Notes: generated from the letters alone by a model not told the origin. Shown: positions 17,736 through 27,391, counted from the stretch's first letter. The stretch is DNA of 64,000 bases from Dehalobacter restrictus DSM 9455 (GCF_000512895.1 NZ_CP007033.1:156659-220658); one strand, 5' to 3'. A program made the numbers and translations.

Positions 17736-18857
17736 ATGAAAGGAAACATGAAACATGTATTTCCGGGCGGAAATACCTCAGAGGGATTTTTTTCGTACTA
17801 TTCGTTTCTGCTGGAAAAAGGTACGAAACGAATTTTTGTGGTCAAAGGGGGACCTGGCGTCGGAAAATCAACGTTGATGAAAAAAATTGGGAACAGAATG
17901 GTAGAAATGGGTTATGATGTGGAATTCCACCACTGCTCTTCCGATCATCATTCCCTCGACGGAATAGCGGTTGTGGATGCCGGGATTGTGATGGTTGATG
18001 GAACTGCACCGCATATTGTGGATCCGAAGTATCCTGGAGGTCTGGATGAGATCATAAATCTGGGAGAATTCTGGGATACGGATGCCATACAGCACAATGT
18101 AAAACATATTATCGCGTCAACGAATGAAGTCAGCCGTCTGTTTGCCAGGGCTTACCGTTTGTTAAGTGCAGCCAGAGCGGTCGCGGAGAATATGATGGCA
18201 ATAACCAGGCAGTCTATGGATTTTTCCGCGTTGAATATGGAAACATCGCGTTTGGCAAAGAAAATATTTGAGGGTGTGTACATGGTGGAAAGCTCCGGTA
18301 GGACCGGCGTGGCCAGACATCTGTTTTCCTGTGCGTATACACCGGAAGGTTTTGTTGATTTTACAGATTCTATTCTTCAGGAAATCCGGGAAATCGTTTA
18401 TCTGGAAGGCGAGATGGGCACAGGAAGATCCGTTTTTATGGAGAAAATTGCCACCAAGGCCATGGAAAAAGGTTTTGATGTAGAAATCTATCACTTACCG
18501 CTGATCCCTTCCAAGATCGGAACGATTGTGATCAAAGAACTGCAGGTTGCCCTGACGTCGAGCGAATCTTTCCGAAACAATCATCAAGAGTCCGTTAACC
18601 TGAACAGGCATGTCCATACAGAGCTTTCTTCATCACTGACACAGGAACTGAACAGTGACCTGGATTTGTTTGGTCATCTTATGCACAGCGGAATGGACTG
18701 CATTCACCAGGCCAAACAGGAGCACGATGCTCTGGAGCAATATTATGTCCCGTATATGAATTTCAAGGCTGTCGAAGAAAAATACGAGGAGATCTTGAGC
18801 AGGATTTTGGATATTGCGGGCAGTGAGGCCTGCGCAGCAGAAAAACAACTGCATTAA
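17736..18857 (+). CDS. P-loop ATPase of the PRK06851 type
   Basis: 373 residues from ATG 17736, with GAGGAG upstream. A clear Walker A, VVKGGPGVGKSTLMKKIG, lies near residue 40. The second half repeats the architecture with a degenerate loop, YLEGEMGTGRSVFMEKIA, near residue 230, so the protein is an internal duplication. The N-terminus HVFPGGNTSEGFFSYYSFL is characteristic of this uncharacterised Clostridia family. No partner is encoded nearby and the role is unknown. A strong hairpin follows the stop. Confidence 0.75.
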   Translation: MKGNMKHVFPGGNTSEGFFSYYSFLLEKGTKRIFVVKGGPGVGKSTLMKKIGNRMVEMGYDVEFHHCSSDHHSLDGIAVVDAGIVMVDGTAPHIVDPKYPGGLDEIINLGEFWDTDAIQHNVKHIIASTNEVSRLFARAYRLLSAARAVAENMMAITRQSMDFSALNMETSRLAKKIFEGVYMVESSGRTGVARHLFSCAYTPEGFVDFTDSILQEIREIVYLEGEMGTGRSVFMEKIATKAMEKGFDVEIYHLPLIPSKIGTIVIKELQVALTSSESFRNNHQESVNLNRHVHTELSSSLTQELNSDLDLFGHLMHSGMDCIHQAKQEHDALEQYYVPYMNFKAVEEKYEEILSRILDIAGSEACAAEKQLH

Positions 18858-18867
18858 GACATACCGC

Positions 18868-18913
18868 GGAGGGGGGGACAAAAGATGTGTCCCTCCCTCC
18901 CTTGGTTTTCTAT
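18868..18913 (+). terminator. Terminator after the ATPase gene
   Basis: A G-rich arm GGAGGGGGGGACA pairs with TGTCCCTCCCTCC (with small slippage), followed by CTTGGTTTTCT. It lies about ten bases after the stop codon. Confidence 0.6.
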
Positions 18914-18996
18914 CTCCCTGAGCGATCCTTTGAAGTGATTTTTTGTTTGATGATTGGTTATGATAGAATAGGAAAATATCCTATCATGAGGTTTTT

Positions 18997-19668
18997 ATGG
19001 AAAAAGATCTATATATGACAATTTCCAGCAAAACAAAACAGCTGCTGGTCAAACAGGAAGGTTTCGATGCGGATTTCAAGATGACAGTTAAAGGCATTCA
19101 AGCCACAGATTTAGTAGCATTTGCGAATTCAGAAAATGGAGGAACCATTTTAGCTGGCGTGGGTGAAGTTGAAGATAAAAACAGCATGCAGAAAGGTAGA
19201 ATCATCGGCTGTCCTGTTGGTGACAAGGAGAGACTCTTTATTTTAAGTAAAGCTGAGAGTTGTGTTCCGCCTGTTGAAGTCGCTATAATAATAGAAAACT
19301 ATGCCAGAAAACCAATCTACCGAATTGAGATTCCCTCCGGTAAAGAAAAGCCGTACTGTACGGCCGGGGGCACATACAAGATCAGAGGGGACGGCCGGAC
19401 CAACACCCTGCTTCCCGGAAGGCTGCTGACCCTTTACATCGAAAAACAAAGCGAAACATTTTTTAACCGCTTTCGCGAAGCAACGAAAGAACTGGGGAAA
19501 GATATTCTGGCTTCGGATACACTGCTTCAAAATGCCTTAAACGAGCTCAGACGCAAAGTGCTGCAGATTGAATCTGCCATTGGGAGCAATCAAAACAGCC
19601 TGGAAAAAATAGAGGCTATTGATAAAAAAATAGATAAGCTTTTGTCGCTGCAAGCTAAAGGAGAATGA
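18997..19668 (+). CDS. Schlafen/AlbA_2-domain DNA-binding protein
   Basis: 223 residues. Residues about 15-145 carry the AlbA_2 (AAA_4) pattern: EGFDADFKMTVKGIQATDLV, AFANSENGGTILAGVGE, and PYCTAGGTYKIRGDGRTN. Residues 165-223 form a coiled coil (ALNELRRKVLQIESAIG, LEKIEAIDKKIDKLLSLQ). Such proteins are usually regulators or nucleic-acid enzymes; without a C-terminal winged helix this one is most likely a small DNA/RNA-binding protein. Its stop is one base from the rnmV start, so both are probably one transcript. Confidence 0.7.
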   Translation: MEKDLYMTISSKTKQLLVKQEGFDADFKMTVKGIQATDLVAFANSENGGTILAGVGEVEDKNSMQKGRIIGCPVGDKERLFILSKAESCVPPVEVAIIIENYARKPIYRIEIPSGKEKPYCTAGGTYKIRGDGRTNTLLPGRLLTLYIEKQSETFFNRFREATKELGKDILASDTLLQNALNELRRKVLQIESAIGSNQNSLEKIEAIDKKIDKLLSLQAKGE

Positions 19669-19669
19669 A

Positions 19670-20293
19670 ATGAATTTCAACACAAATACGGATCTTGATT
19701 ATGAACCGCTGATCGTGGTCGAAGGGAAAAACGATGCGCATGCGGTCAGACGCGCCCTGGGCAAAGTTGACGTCATCTGGACGGAGGGGTTTGGATTGAC
19801 CGAGCAAAAGCTGGAGTATATTGCGGAGATGGCAGAGAGACGTGGCGTTATTGTCTGTACGGATCCTGATTTTGCTGGAAAACAGATTCGGGAGCGAATC
19901 AATAAACGGATCCCGAAAGCCAGGCACGTTTATCTTTCCGTCGAGGTAGCGCGCAATCCGAAAGATTATGATATTGGCCTGGAAAACGTTTCTTCGGAGG
20001 AGATCAGGAAAGCGTTTTCCAAAATACTCGAAGTAAAGATTTCGAATATGGACAGCAACGACGGAGTGAAAATTGCTGAGAAGATAAATGCTGAGGCGGT
20101 AGTAATGGCTGATTTGCGGCAAAGCGGCCTGGTTGGGCAATGCTGTTCGGCTGCAAAACGGGTCCGGCTCGGGAAAATTTTGGGGATTGGGGATACCAAC
20201 GCCAAGCAATTTTTATTTCGCGTCAACCGTTTTGGGATAACTAAAGACGAATTTTATTCCGCAGTAAAGCAGATGGAAGGGAATGGGAAGTAA
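19670..20293 (+). CDS. rnmV: Ribonuclease M5
   Basis: 207 residues. Matures 5S rRNA precursor in low-GC Gram-positives. The Toprim domain is evident: LIVVEGKNDAHAVRRALG with the catalytic Glu near residue 16, TEGFGLTEQKLEYI, and the metal motif VCTDPDFAGKQIRERI. The C-terminal helical domain (LGIGDTNAKQFLFRVNRFGI) matches the family. It is followed directly by rsmA, the order also found in B. subtilis. Confidence 0.93.
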   Translation: MNFNTNTDLDYEPLIVVEGKNDAHAVRRALGKVDVIWTEGFGLTEQKLEYIAEMAERRGVIVCTDPDFAGKQIRERINKRIPKARHVYLSVEVARNPKDYDIGLENVSSEEIRKAFSKILEVKISNMDSNDGVKIAEKINAEAVVMADLRQSGLVGQCCSAAKRVRLGKILGIGDTNAKQFLFRVNRFGITKDEFYSAVKQMEGNGK

Positions 20294-21148
20294 GTGACGA
20301 AAGCAGGATGGGAAGATACGGCGTCCTATGTCCGCAGAGTTGTACGCCATGGGGTCCGGGCCAAAAAATCTTTGGGTCAAAATTTTTTAGTTAATGACAG
20401 TATTATCGAAAGGATCGTTCGGGAGGGTATGCCCTTAAATGATCTGCCGCTGGTTGAGATTGGACCGGGGCCGGGTGCTCTAACGAGGATGCTTGCCCCC
20501 AAATTCCCCAGATTGTGGGCGGTAGAACTTGATAAGGAAAAAGTTGAGTTACTCCAAAGAGAATTAAACGCCTACCCGTTTGTTCTGTTGCATATGGATG
20601 CCCTAAAGCTTAAACTAGCCAATCTTTGGGGACAGGAAAAAGGCTGGCTGATTGGCAATCTCCCGTACTACATCACAAATCCGCTACTAATGCATTTCCT
20701 TAACCAAGCGGAATCGCTGCTGGGCATGACCGTAATGGTTCAGAAAGAAGTTGCCGACCGAATGTGTGCCCTGCCCGGGGGAAGGGATTATGGGATATTA
20801 TCGATTGCCGTTCAGTTATCAGCCGAGGTTAAAAGGCTGTTCGATGTTCCACCTTCGGCCTTCTGGCCTCAGCCGAAGGTCACATCGACGGTGCTAAGAC
20901 TGGATATCCGGCCATATCCAGGATTCTCATTGGAAAAGAGAGACGTCTTTTTCAAGGTTGTGCGGGCGGCTTTTGCGCAGCGAAGGAAGATGCTGCTGAA
21001 TACGCTTTCCAGCGGACTCTCTTTACCCAAAGAGCTAACTGCGGAGATACTCAAGGCTGCGGGAGTAGACCCGAAGCTCAGGGCTGAAGATGTCGGGATA
21101 CTTGATTATCAGAAGATTGTAGCCGTCTGGGAGGCGCAAAGAAATTGA
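20294..21148 (+). CDS. rsmA: 16S rRNA (adenine1518-N6/adenine1519-N6)-dimethyltransferase
   Basis: 284 residues from GTG 20294, immediately after the rnmV stop. Dimethylates two adjacent adenines near the 3' end of 16S rRNA during small-subunit assembly. Motifs: KKSLGQNFLVND, the SAM loop VEIGPGPGALTRML, and the catalytic IGNLPYYITNPLLMHFL. The C-terminal domain FAQRRKMLLNTLSSG is complete. An intrinsic terminator follows. Confidence 0.96.
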   Translation: MTKAGWEDTASYVRRVVRHGVRAKKSLGQNFLVNDSIIERIVREGMPLNDLPLVEIGPGPGALTRMLAPKFPRLWAVELDKEKVELLQRELNAYPFVLLHMDALKLKLANLWGQEKGWLIGNLPYYITNPLLMHFLNQAESLLGMTVMVQKEVADRMCALPGGRDYGILSIAVQLSAEVKRLFDVPPSAFWPQPKVTSTVLRLDIRPYPGFSLEKRDVFFKVVRAAFAQRRKMLLNTLSSGLSLPKELTAEILKAAGVDPKLRAEDVGILDYQKIVAVWEAQRN

Positions 21149-21156
21149 TTCTAAGG

Positions 21157-21185
21157 ATACCGGTTTGGGAACCGGTATTTTTTTA
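21157..21185 (+). terminator. Intrinsic terminator after rsmA
   Basis: ATACCGGTT-TGGG-AACCGGTAT forms a perfect nine-pair stem followed by a seven-T run. Confidence 0.92.
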
Positions 21186-21263
21186 TGTCATAAAATAGAG
21201 TAAATCAGAAAATATAGATGCAGCTATTTTTAAAGGAGTTTGCGAAGAGCAGGAGGGTTAGAC

Positions 21264-22091
21264 ATGTTTAAGACAGGAGATATTGTGGCCCGCCTTTCTT
21301 ATAACCAGGATTTATTTCTAAAAATACTGGCCCTGAATAAAAGGCGCAAGAAAGTAACGGCAGTACTCGGTGGGCTCAATTACCGATTAATCGCCGACGC
21401 CGATGTCGATGACCTTATTTTCAAGGATGATAAGCAAATTGTCCATTATCAGCTGGCCGATTCTCAGGAAGTTTATAAAAAATTCCGTAAGGTTGTCTAC
21501 GATCGCAAATTCAAGGTTGAAGAAGAGTACTTTGAAATACCGGGCAAAATTCTTCATTTGGACGGAGATCAGGAATATTTGGATCATTGTCTAAAAACGT
21601 ATAGACAATTGGGACTTCAGGCCAAAGGAATTTGCAAATCGGAAGCGGAACAGCCCAAGGCAATTGCCGGGTCTTTGCGAGATTATCCGGCGGATATTCT
21701 GGTTTTGACAGGCCATGATTCTTTGCTTAAAGGGAAAAGCAATTTGAAAAGTCTGGACAGCTACCGGAGCTCGGGTCATTTTGTGCAGTCCGTTACGGAA
21801 GCAAGGAGAATTCAGCCGAATAAAGATCAGTTGGTTATCTTTGCAGGCGGATGCCAGTCTAATTTCGAAGCAATCATTGAAGCCGGTGCAAACTTTGCCT
21901 CTTCGCCAAGACGAATGATGATTCATGCCTTAGACCCTGTGTTTCTGGTGGAGAGCATTGCCTATACGCCAATTGACCGTACCGTTTCTCTCAAAGATAT
22001 TATTCGGCATACAGTTACGGGCGTAGACGGTGTAGGCGGAATTGAAACAAGAGGACAGCTCAGAAGAGGTTACCCCAAAGTAGAGCATTAA
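21264..22091 (+). CDS. yabG: Sporulation-specific protease YabG
   Basis: 275 residues from ATG 21264 with AGGAGGG upstream; the frame extends to 21240 but that start has no better site. YabG is a cysteine protease that trims spore coat and germination proteins. Recognisable by FKTGDIVARLSYNQDLFLKI, LDGDQEYLDHCLKTYRQLGL, DILVLTGHDS, FAGGCQSNFEAIIEAGANFASSP, with a likely active-site Cys in GGCQS. It lies between rsmA and ispE as in B. subtilis. Expression is probably sporulation-specific. Confidence 0.93.
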   Translation: MFKTGDIVARLSYNQDLFLKILALNKRRKKVTAVLGGLNYRLIADADVDDLIFKDDKQIVHYQLADSQEVYKKFRKVVYDRKFKVEEEYFEIPGKILHLDGDQEYLDHCLKTYRQLGLQAKGICKSEAEQPKAIAGSLRDYPADILVLTGHDSLLKGKSNLKSLDSYRSSGHFVQSVTEARRIQPNKDQLVIFAGGCQSNFEAIIEAGANFASSPRRMMIHALDPVFLVESIAYTPIDRTVSLKDIIRHTVTGVDGVGGIETRGQLRRGYPKVEH

Positions 22092-22160
22092 TTCATGAAT
22101 AAAATACAAGTTTAGGAATAATTTACGCAGATTTCCACAAATTAAGCTCGGAGGGATGCT

Positions 22161-23036
22161 ATGACCGAGCATATTATGGGAAATCTGCTTATTATCGGCG
22201 GAGCAGAAGACAAGGAAAAAGACTGTAAAATTTTAAAATATTATTATCGCGAGGCAGGAGAAAAAAGATCCAGGATATGTGTTATTACTGCAGCTTCAGA
22301 GGACGGGGAGCAGGCGGGGATCATTTATAGAGACCTTTTTATGAAGTTTGGCTGCTCAAATATAGACGTGATTGCCATTCAAGACAGAGCGTCTGCCAAT
22401 GTAGGTGAAAATATTGAAAAGATCGTTCAAGCCAGCGGTATTTTCTTTACAGGGGGGGACCAGCTCAGGATCACAGCGATGATCGGCGGAACTGCAATGG
22501 GTATGGCCTTGCAGCATCTGTATGAGCAAGGGGTTATTATCGGAGGGACCAGTGCCGGAGCATCCGTAATGTCTGATACAATGATCATCGGCGGACAGGG
22601 AGATACGCCTGGTGAAGACTTAATTCAGATGGCCCCCGGACTAGGACTTTTGAAGGGTATCATTATTGACCAACATTTTGCCCAAAGAGGAAGGATTGGA
22701 CGGCTAATGACGGCTGTCTCCTTAAATCCGTACTTCTTAGGAATCGGAATTGATGAAGATACATCTGTCCATATCAGAAATGACGGGAACTTTCGGGTGA
22801 TCGGGCGCGGAACAGTACTTATTACCGATGCTTCATGTGCAGTAATCAGTAATGTGGATGACTTAAATAATGGAAAGCCTCTGGCCCTTGCCCCGGTCAA
22901 AGTACACATTTTGAGTGAAGGCTGGAGATTTAATATTACTGAACGGACCAGCTTTCTGAGTGAGGCTGAAGGATTCAGTATGAATCATTCGGAGCTGTCT
23001 AAAAAGGAAATGAAACAGGAGGCTACATCTTCATGA
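22161..23036 (+). CDS. cphB: Cyanophycinase (peptidase S51)
   Basis: 291 residues, ATG 22161 with GGAGGG upstream. Exopeptidase that releases beta-Asp-Arg dipeptides from cyanophycin. Hallmarks: GNLLIIGGAEDKE at the N-terminus, the nucleophile Ser in GGTSAGASVMSD, and FDQ-like IIDQHFAQRGRIGRL followed by GIGIDEDTS. The stop overlaps the cphA start by four bases. Synthesis and breakdown of the reserve polymer are thus encoded together. Confidence 0.93.
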   Translation: MTEHIMGNLLIIGGAEDKEKDCKILKYYYREAGEKRSRICVITAASEDGEQAGIIYRDLFMKFGCSNIDVIAIQDRASANVGENIEKIVQASGIFFTGGDQLRITAMIGGTAMGMALQHLYEQGVIIGGTSAGASVMSDTMIIGGQGDTPGEDLIQMAPGLGLLKGIIIDQHFAQRGRIGRLMTAVSLNPYFLGIGIDEDTSVHIRNDGNFRVIGRGTVLITDASCAVISNVDDLNNGKPLALAPVKVHILSEGWRFNITERTSFLSEAEGFSMNHSELSKKEMKQEATSS

Positions 23037-25663
23037 GGATACATCAGGTGAAAGCAATTGAAGGTGCAAACTTTTTCAGTTACAGGCCCGTGATCCGTGG
23101 AATCGTCAGTATTGCCGAATGGCAGGGGAAAATGACCCATGAGCTTGGCGATTTCAATCAAAGATTGTTAAAGGCGCTACCTTCACTTGCCGACCATACC
23201 TGTTCCCGTGGAAAACCCGGAGGGTTTGTTGAAAGACTGGAAGAAGGAACATTGCCTGGACATGTACTGGAGCATGTCAGTATAGAATTGCTGACGTTAG
23301 CCGGAGAAAAAAGCCGTTACGGCAAAACGCGTGTTCTGGTTGAAGAAATGGAAGAATATGAGGTGATCTATGAATATGAATGCAAGGAAGCAGCGATTGA
23401 GGCACTTTATGCTGCAGCCGGTTTTCTCAACCAGCTGCGCTATGGGGAAGAGCCGAATGCTGAGCCGTTGGTTGCTCAATTAAAAAAACTTCGTTCAGCG
23501 TATATGCCCGGGCCGTCCACGCAAGCCATTCTTCAGGCTTGCCTTGACAGAGGTATTCCTTACGATAAGCTCGGGGATGGAAATCTTTATCAGCTTGGCT
23601 ATGGCCGTCTGCAAAAAAGAATACAGGCGGCGATGACAAGTGGAACGAGCTGCATCGGAACAGATATTGCATCAGACAAACAGCTTACGCGGCTAATACT
23701 CAGTGAGTCTGCCATACCGGTTCCACGCGGAAAGATTGCTTCTTCGGAAGAGGAGATTCTGAAGCTGTTCCGACAATTTGCCAGCAGTGTGGTTATAAAG
23801 CCATGTCTGGGAAATCAAGGGAAAGGTGTATCTCTCAATTTAACGAAGGAAAGTGAGATTGTTAAAGCCTGCCGCCTGGCGCAGGTCTACAGCACAAAGG
23901 TGATTATCGAAGAATACATCAAAGGAAACAACTACCGGCTTCTTGTTGTTGGGGGCAAATTGGTGGCGGCGGCCAGGAGAAGACCGCCGATGGTTGCCGG
24001 AAACGGCAAATCGAGCATTGAAGAACTGATCGAACAGGAAAATAACAATCCTCTAAGGGGAACGGGGCATGAAAAGTATTTATCAAAAATTGCGGTTGAT
24101 CCCATTCTTATTTTGGATCTCAGCCGGCAGGGATTTTCGCTGAAATCTGTTCCACATCTTGGAGAAAAAGTCGTACTCCGGCAAAGTGCGAACCTCAGTA
24201 CCGGATCAACGGCAGTGGACGTGACGGGTTTGGTGCACAGGGATAATGCTGAGCTGGCTGTTTACGCAGCAAGCGTACTGGGACTTGATATTGCCGGGAT
24301 AGACTTTATTCTGGGAGATATCAGGCATTCTTACCGGGAGCAGGATGGCAGAATTATTGAGGTCAATGCAGCTCCGGGTTTAAGAATGCATTTGCTGCCC
24401 AGTGCCGGCCAAAGCAGGAATATCGGCAGGGATATTGTCAATATGCTCCTTCCGCATGGAAACGGCAGAATCCCTATTGTCTCGGTGACAGGAACCAATG
24501 GCAAGACAACTGTCGTCCGTCTTTTAAGTAAGATGCTCCGGAAACAGCAGTTAACGGTAGGGATGACATCCACGGAAGGAATCTATATTAATGACAGGCT
24601 GCTCAGCAAGGGTGATCACAGCGGACCTGCCAGCGCCCGGACTGTTCTGAGACACCCCGATGTCCAAGTTGCAGTCCTGGAAACAGCCAGAGGGGGGATT
24701 TTACGGGCAGGTCTCGGTTATGATTATGCGGATGTTGCGATTATCACAAATATTTCTGAGGATCATCTCGGTCAATACGGTATTGACAATATTGAGGATT
24801 TGAGCAAGGTGAAGAGTCTGGTTGCTGAAAGAGTACAAAAGCATGGTTTTGCCATTCTGAATGCGGATGATCCTCAGGTTGTGAACCTGGACCAAAAAAC
24901 CAGTGGACATGTTATTTATTTTAGTACCGAAATCCAGAACAGAAGAATCTGTAAACACCTGGCGTTTGGAGGGGTTGCCGTGGTCGCAGATCAGAAGAAG
25001 ATATGGATTTATCAGGGGACCTGCGGCTCAACTGTTTGTAACCTGAACAAAATCCCGATTACCTGGGGAGGAAAAGCGAGGCATAATGTTCAAAATGTCC
25101 TGGCAGCTGTTGCAGCTTGCTATGCGTTGGGATATAATGCTCAGCAAATCAGGAGGGCGGTAAGCGGCTTCGGGCAAAATCCTGAAGATAATCAGGGAAG
25201 GCTCGAATATTATGAAATGGATGGCTTTAAGGTAGTTCTGGATTACGGTCATAACCCTGCCGGTATTAAAGAGGTTGTCCAAACACTTCAGATGATTGGG
25301 CACAAGAGGATTGTGGGGTGTATCGGCTTGCCCGGTGACAGAAGCGACGCCACAGTAAAACAATTTGCCAGGGAAGCTGCCGCAGGATTTGATCTGCTGT
25401 ATATTAAGGAAGATGCAGATCTGCGAGGCAGAAAATCAGGAGAAATTGCGCATATGATCTATGAAGAGGCTTTAAGTGAAGGGAAAAAGGCAAGTTCAAT
25501 GAAGATCATTCTTAAGGAAGAGGAAGCACTGCGCGAAGCTCTGGCAAAAGCCAGAGAAGGAGATATTGTTGTGATCTTTTATGAAAAAGCAGAGCCGTTA
25601 AGAAAAATCATTAATGACCACCTCAATTTAATCCTGCCGGAAATAAGAAATTTGGCGGATTAG
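23033..25663 (+). CDS. cphA: Cyanophycin synthetase
   Basis: 876 residues, the usual size. Polymerises Asp and Arg into cyanophycin, an intracellular nitrogen reserve. An N-terminal domain (residues 1-160, with PGHVLEHVSIELLTLAG) is followed by an ATP-grasp domain (VVIKPCLGNQGKGVSLNL, EEYIKGNNYRLLVVGGKLVAAARR) and a C-terminal Mur-ligase-like domain whose P-loop VTGTNGKTTVVRLL lies near residue 485, with VLDYGHNPAGIKEV further on. All three domains look intact. ATG overlaps the cphB stop. Confidence 0.95.
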   Translation: MRIHQVKAIEGANFFSYRPVIRGIVSIAEWQGKMTHELGDFNQRLLKALPSLADHTCSRGKPGGFVERLEEGTLPGHVLEHVSIELLTLAGEKSRYGKTRVLVEEMEEYEVIYEYECKEAAIEALYAAAGFLNQLRYGEEPNAEPLVAQLKKLRSAYMPGPSTQAILQACLDRGIPYDKLGDGNLYQLGYGRLQKRIQAAMTSGTSCIGTDIASDKQLTRLILSESAIPVPRGKIASSEEEILKLFRQFASSVVIKPCLGNQGKGVSLNLTKESEIVKACRLAQVYSTKVIIEEYIKGNNYRLLVVGGKLVAAARRRPPMVAGNGKSSIEELIEQENNNPLRGTGHEKYLSKIAVDPILILDLSRQGFSLKSVPHLGEKVVLRQSANLSTGSTAVDVTGLVHRDNAELAVYAASVLGLDIAGIDFILGDIRHSYREQDGRIIEVNAAPGLRMHLLPSAGQSRNIGRDIVNMLLPHGNGRIPIVSVTGTNGKTTVVRLLSKMLRKQQLTVGMTSTEGIYINDRLLSKGDHSGPASARTVLRHPDVQVAVLETARGGILRAGLGYDYADVAIITNISEDHLGQYGIDNIEDLSKVKSLVAERVQKHGFAILNADDPQVVNLDQKTSGHVIYFSTEIQNRRICKHLAFGGVAVVADQKKIWIYQGTCGSTVCNLNKIPITWGGKARHNVQNVLAAVAACYALGYNAQQIRRAVSGFGQNPEDNQGRLEYYEMDGFKVVLDYGHNPAGIKEVVQTLQMIGHKRIVGCIGLPGDRSDATVKQFAREAAAGFDLLYIKEDADLRGRKSGEIAHMIYEEALSEGKKASSMKIILKEEEALREALAKAREGDIVVIFYEKAEPLRKIINDHLNLILPEIRNLAD

Positions 25664-25742
25664 AATATTTTTCTGGCAGGATGAGGGTGTAATACGCTAT
25701 AATATTAGGAAAATAATTCTATCGTATCAAAGGTAAAAGAAC

Positions 25743-26651
25743 TTGGTAAATATGAAAGAAAATTCTGTGGTTGTTTTGGCACCGGCCAAGATAAACCTCG
25801 CGCTGGCTGTCAATGATATCAGGACTGACGGATATCATAGTCTTGAAACGGTCTTCCAATCTGTGTCTCTATTTGACCGGGTTGAAATCACACTTCAAGG
25901 TGACGGGATATCTTGCCTTTGCGGCGAATTAAGCGGCGAAAAAAATCTCGCTTATCAGGCTGCCGGGCTTTTTCTGGATGAATATAAGGCCAGGACATCA
26001 GGTGTAACTCCCGGAGCTGAGATTAATATCGAAAAGCATATTCCGTTGCAGGCGGGGCTTGCCGGGGGAAGCAGTGATGCCGCAGCTGTTCTTATAGGAC
26101 TGAACAGGCTACTGTCAAATCCTTTCTCTTATGAACATTTAGTGGGACTGGCTAAACAGTGTGGTTCGGATACGGCATTTTGTCTGCTTGGAGGAACAGC
26201 ATGGGGGGAAGGGACCGGTTCTGAACTCAAAGAACTTCCCCGGGCGCCCGAGATGGATATCATCCTGGTTAAACCGGAACAGGGAGTAAGCACTGCAGAT
26301 GCATATCGATTGTTTGATAAACGCGCTGAATTTTCGAAGCTCAATCAAAAAAAATGGGTGAGTGTTCTAAGTGCTGCCAGGATTGATATGATTGGCAGAA
26401 TGCTTTCCAATGATCTGGAGAATGTTGTTTTTGATCTTGTCCCTGAGATTTCTGTCTTAAAACGGTGGCTGCTGGAAGGAGGCTGCCTTGGAGCTCTGAT
26501 GTCCGGAAGCGGGTCTACACTGTTCGGAGTCGTAAAGGATCATGGTCAGGGAGAAAAGATGCGCAAGGTTCTGGCTGAGAAGGGTTATCATCAAACCTGG
26601 TTAGTAAAAACGATCGGTTCTCGAAATATTAAATCTGGAGAAAAGGAGTGA
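25743..26651 (+). CDS. ispE: 4-diphosphocytidyl-2-C-methyl-D-erythritol kinase
   Basis: About 302 residues. Phosphorylates CDP-methylerythritol in the MEP isoprenoid route. GHMP-kinase motifs: LAPAKINLALAVNDIRTDGYHSLETVFQ-type start (shown in the first 35 residues), PLQAGLAGGSSDAAAVLIGLN, and MSGSGSTLFGV near the C-terminus. TTG at 25743 is used, with AAAGG nine bases upstream; GTG 25746 and ATG 25752 are alternatives. It lies two bases or so from the next gene and starts an ispE-gntR-purR-spoVG stretch. Confidence 0.93.
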   Translation: MVNMKENSVVVLAPAKINLALAVNDIRTDGYHSLETVFQSVSLFDRVEITLQGDGISCLCGELSGEKNLAYQAAGLFLDEYKARTSGVTPGAEINIEKHIPLQAGLAGGSSDAAAVLIGLNRLLSNPFSYEHLVGLAKQCGSDTAFCLLGGTAWGEGTGSELKELPRAPEMDIILVKPEQGVSTADAYRLFDKRAEFSKLNQKKWVSVLSAARIDMIGRMLSNDLENVVFDLVPEISVLKRWLLEGGCLGALMSGSGSTLFGVVKDHGQGEKMRKVLAEKGYHQTWLVKTIGSRNIKSGEKE

Positions 26652-26654
26652 TTT

Positions 26655-27344
26655 TTGGTGGAAAGACGTTTAGTACCGGTAAAACTTGACAGTTATAAAC
26701 CTCTGAGGGAAATTGTGCTTGAGGCTCTACGGGAGGCTATCGTCAGTGGAGTCCTGGAGCCGGGAGAACGCTTGATGGAAATCCAGCTGGCGGAAGAAAT
26801 GGGCGTAAGCCGTACACCTGTAAGAGAAGCGATCCGTAAACTTGAACTGGAGGGCTTTGTGGTCATGGTTCCGCGAAGGGGCGCTTATGTGGCAGGAGTC
26901 TCTCATAAGGATGTTAAAGACGTATTTGAAATCCGCGCAGCCCTGGAAGGACTGGCAGCAGGACTCGCCGCCGAGAAGATTACAGAAGAAGAAATTGACG
27001 AGATGGAGCGGATTTTATATTATGAAAAAATGCCTGATTCTCTGGATGTTATTGTCCAGTCCGATATAGACTTCCACGCTCTTTTGTATAAGGCAAGCCG
27101 GAATGAAAGGCTGATTCAAATTCTTGCAAACCTGAAAGAGCAGACACAGCGGTTCCGGACAACATCTTTGGCAGTTCCGGGAAGGGTTAAAAATACGATT
27201 CAGGAACACCGGGCGATCATTGATGCTGTGGCAAGGCATGATGTGGAAGAAGCGCAAAAGCTTGCAGCGGCGCATATTGAAAATGCCGGGAATGTCATGT
27301 TTGAAGCTTTAAGGGGCATGTCATCGAGCCGTAAAAGCGAATAA
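26655..27344 (+). CDS. GntR/FadR-family transcriptional regulator
   Basis: 229 residues from TTG 26655 (GTG 26658 equally possible), with AAAGGAG upstream. N-terminal winged helix: LREIVLEALREAIVSGVLEP, MEIQLAEEMGVSRTPVREAIRKLE. C-terminal FCD all-helical ligand domain: VFEIRAALEGLAAGLAA, DFHALLYKASRNERL, and EHRAIIDAVARHDVEEAQ with the metal-binding His. The ligand cannot be told. It sits between ispE and purR with a three-base gap. Confidence 0.88.
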   Translation: MVERRLVPVKLDSYKPLREIVLEALREAIVSGVLEPGERLMEIQLAEEMGVSRTPVREAIRKLELEGFVVMVPRRGAYVAGVSHKDVKDVFEIRAALEGLAAGLAAEKITEEEIDEMERILYYEKMPDSLDVIVQSDIDFHALLYKASRNERLIQILANLKEQTQRFRTTSLAVPGRVKNTIQEHRAIIDAVARHDVEEAQKLAAAHIENAGNVMFEALRGMSSSRKSE

Positions 27345-27391
27345 CAGTTCCTGCATAGTGTTTTATGAGATAAAATAAAAGAGATGATTGC

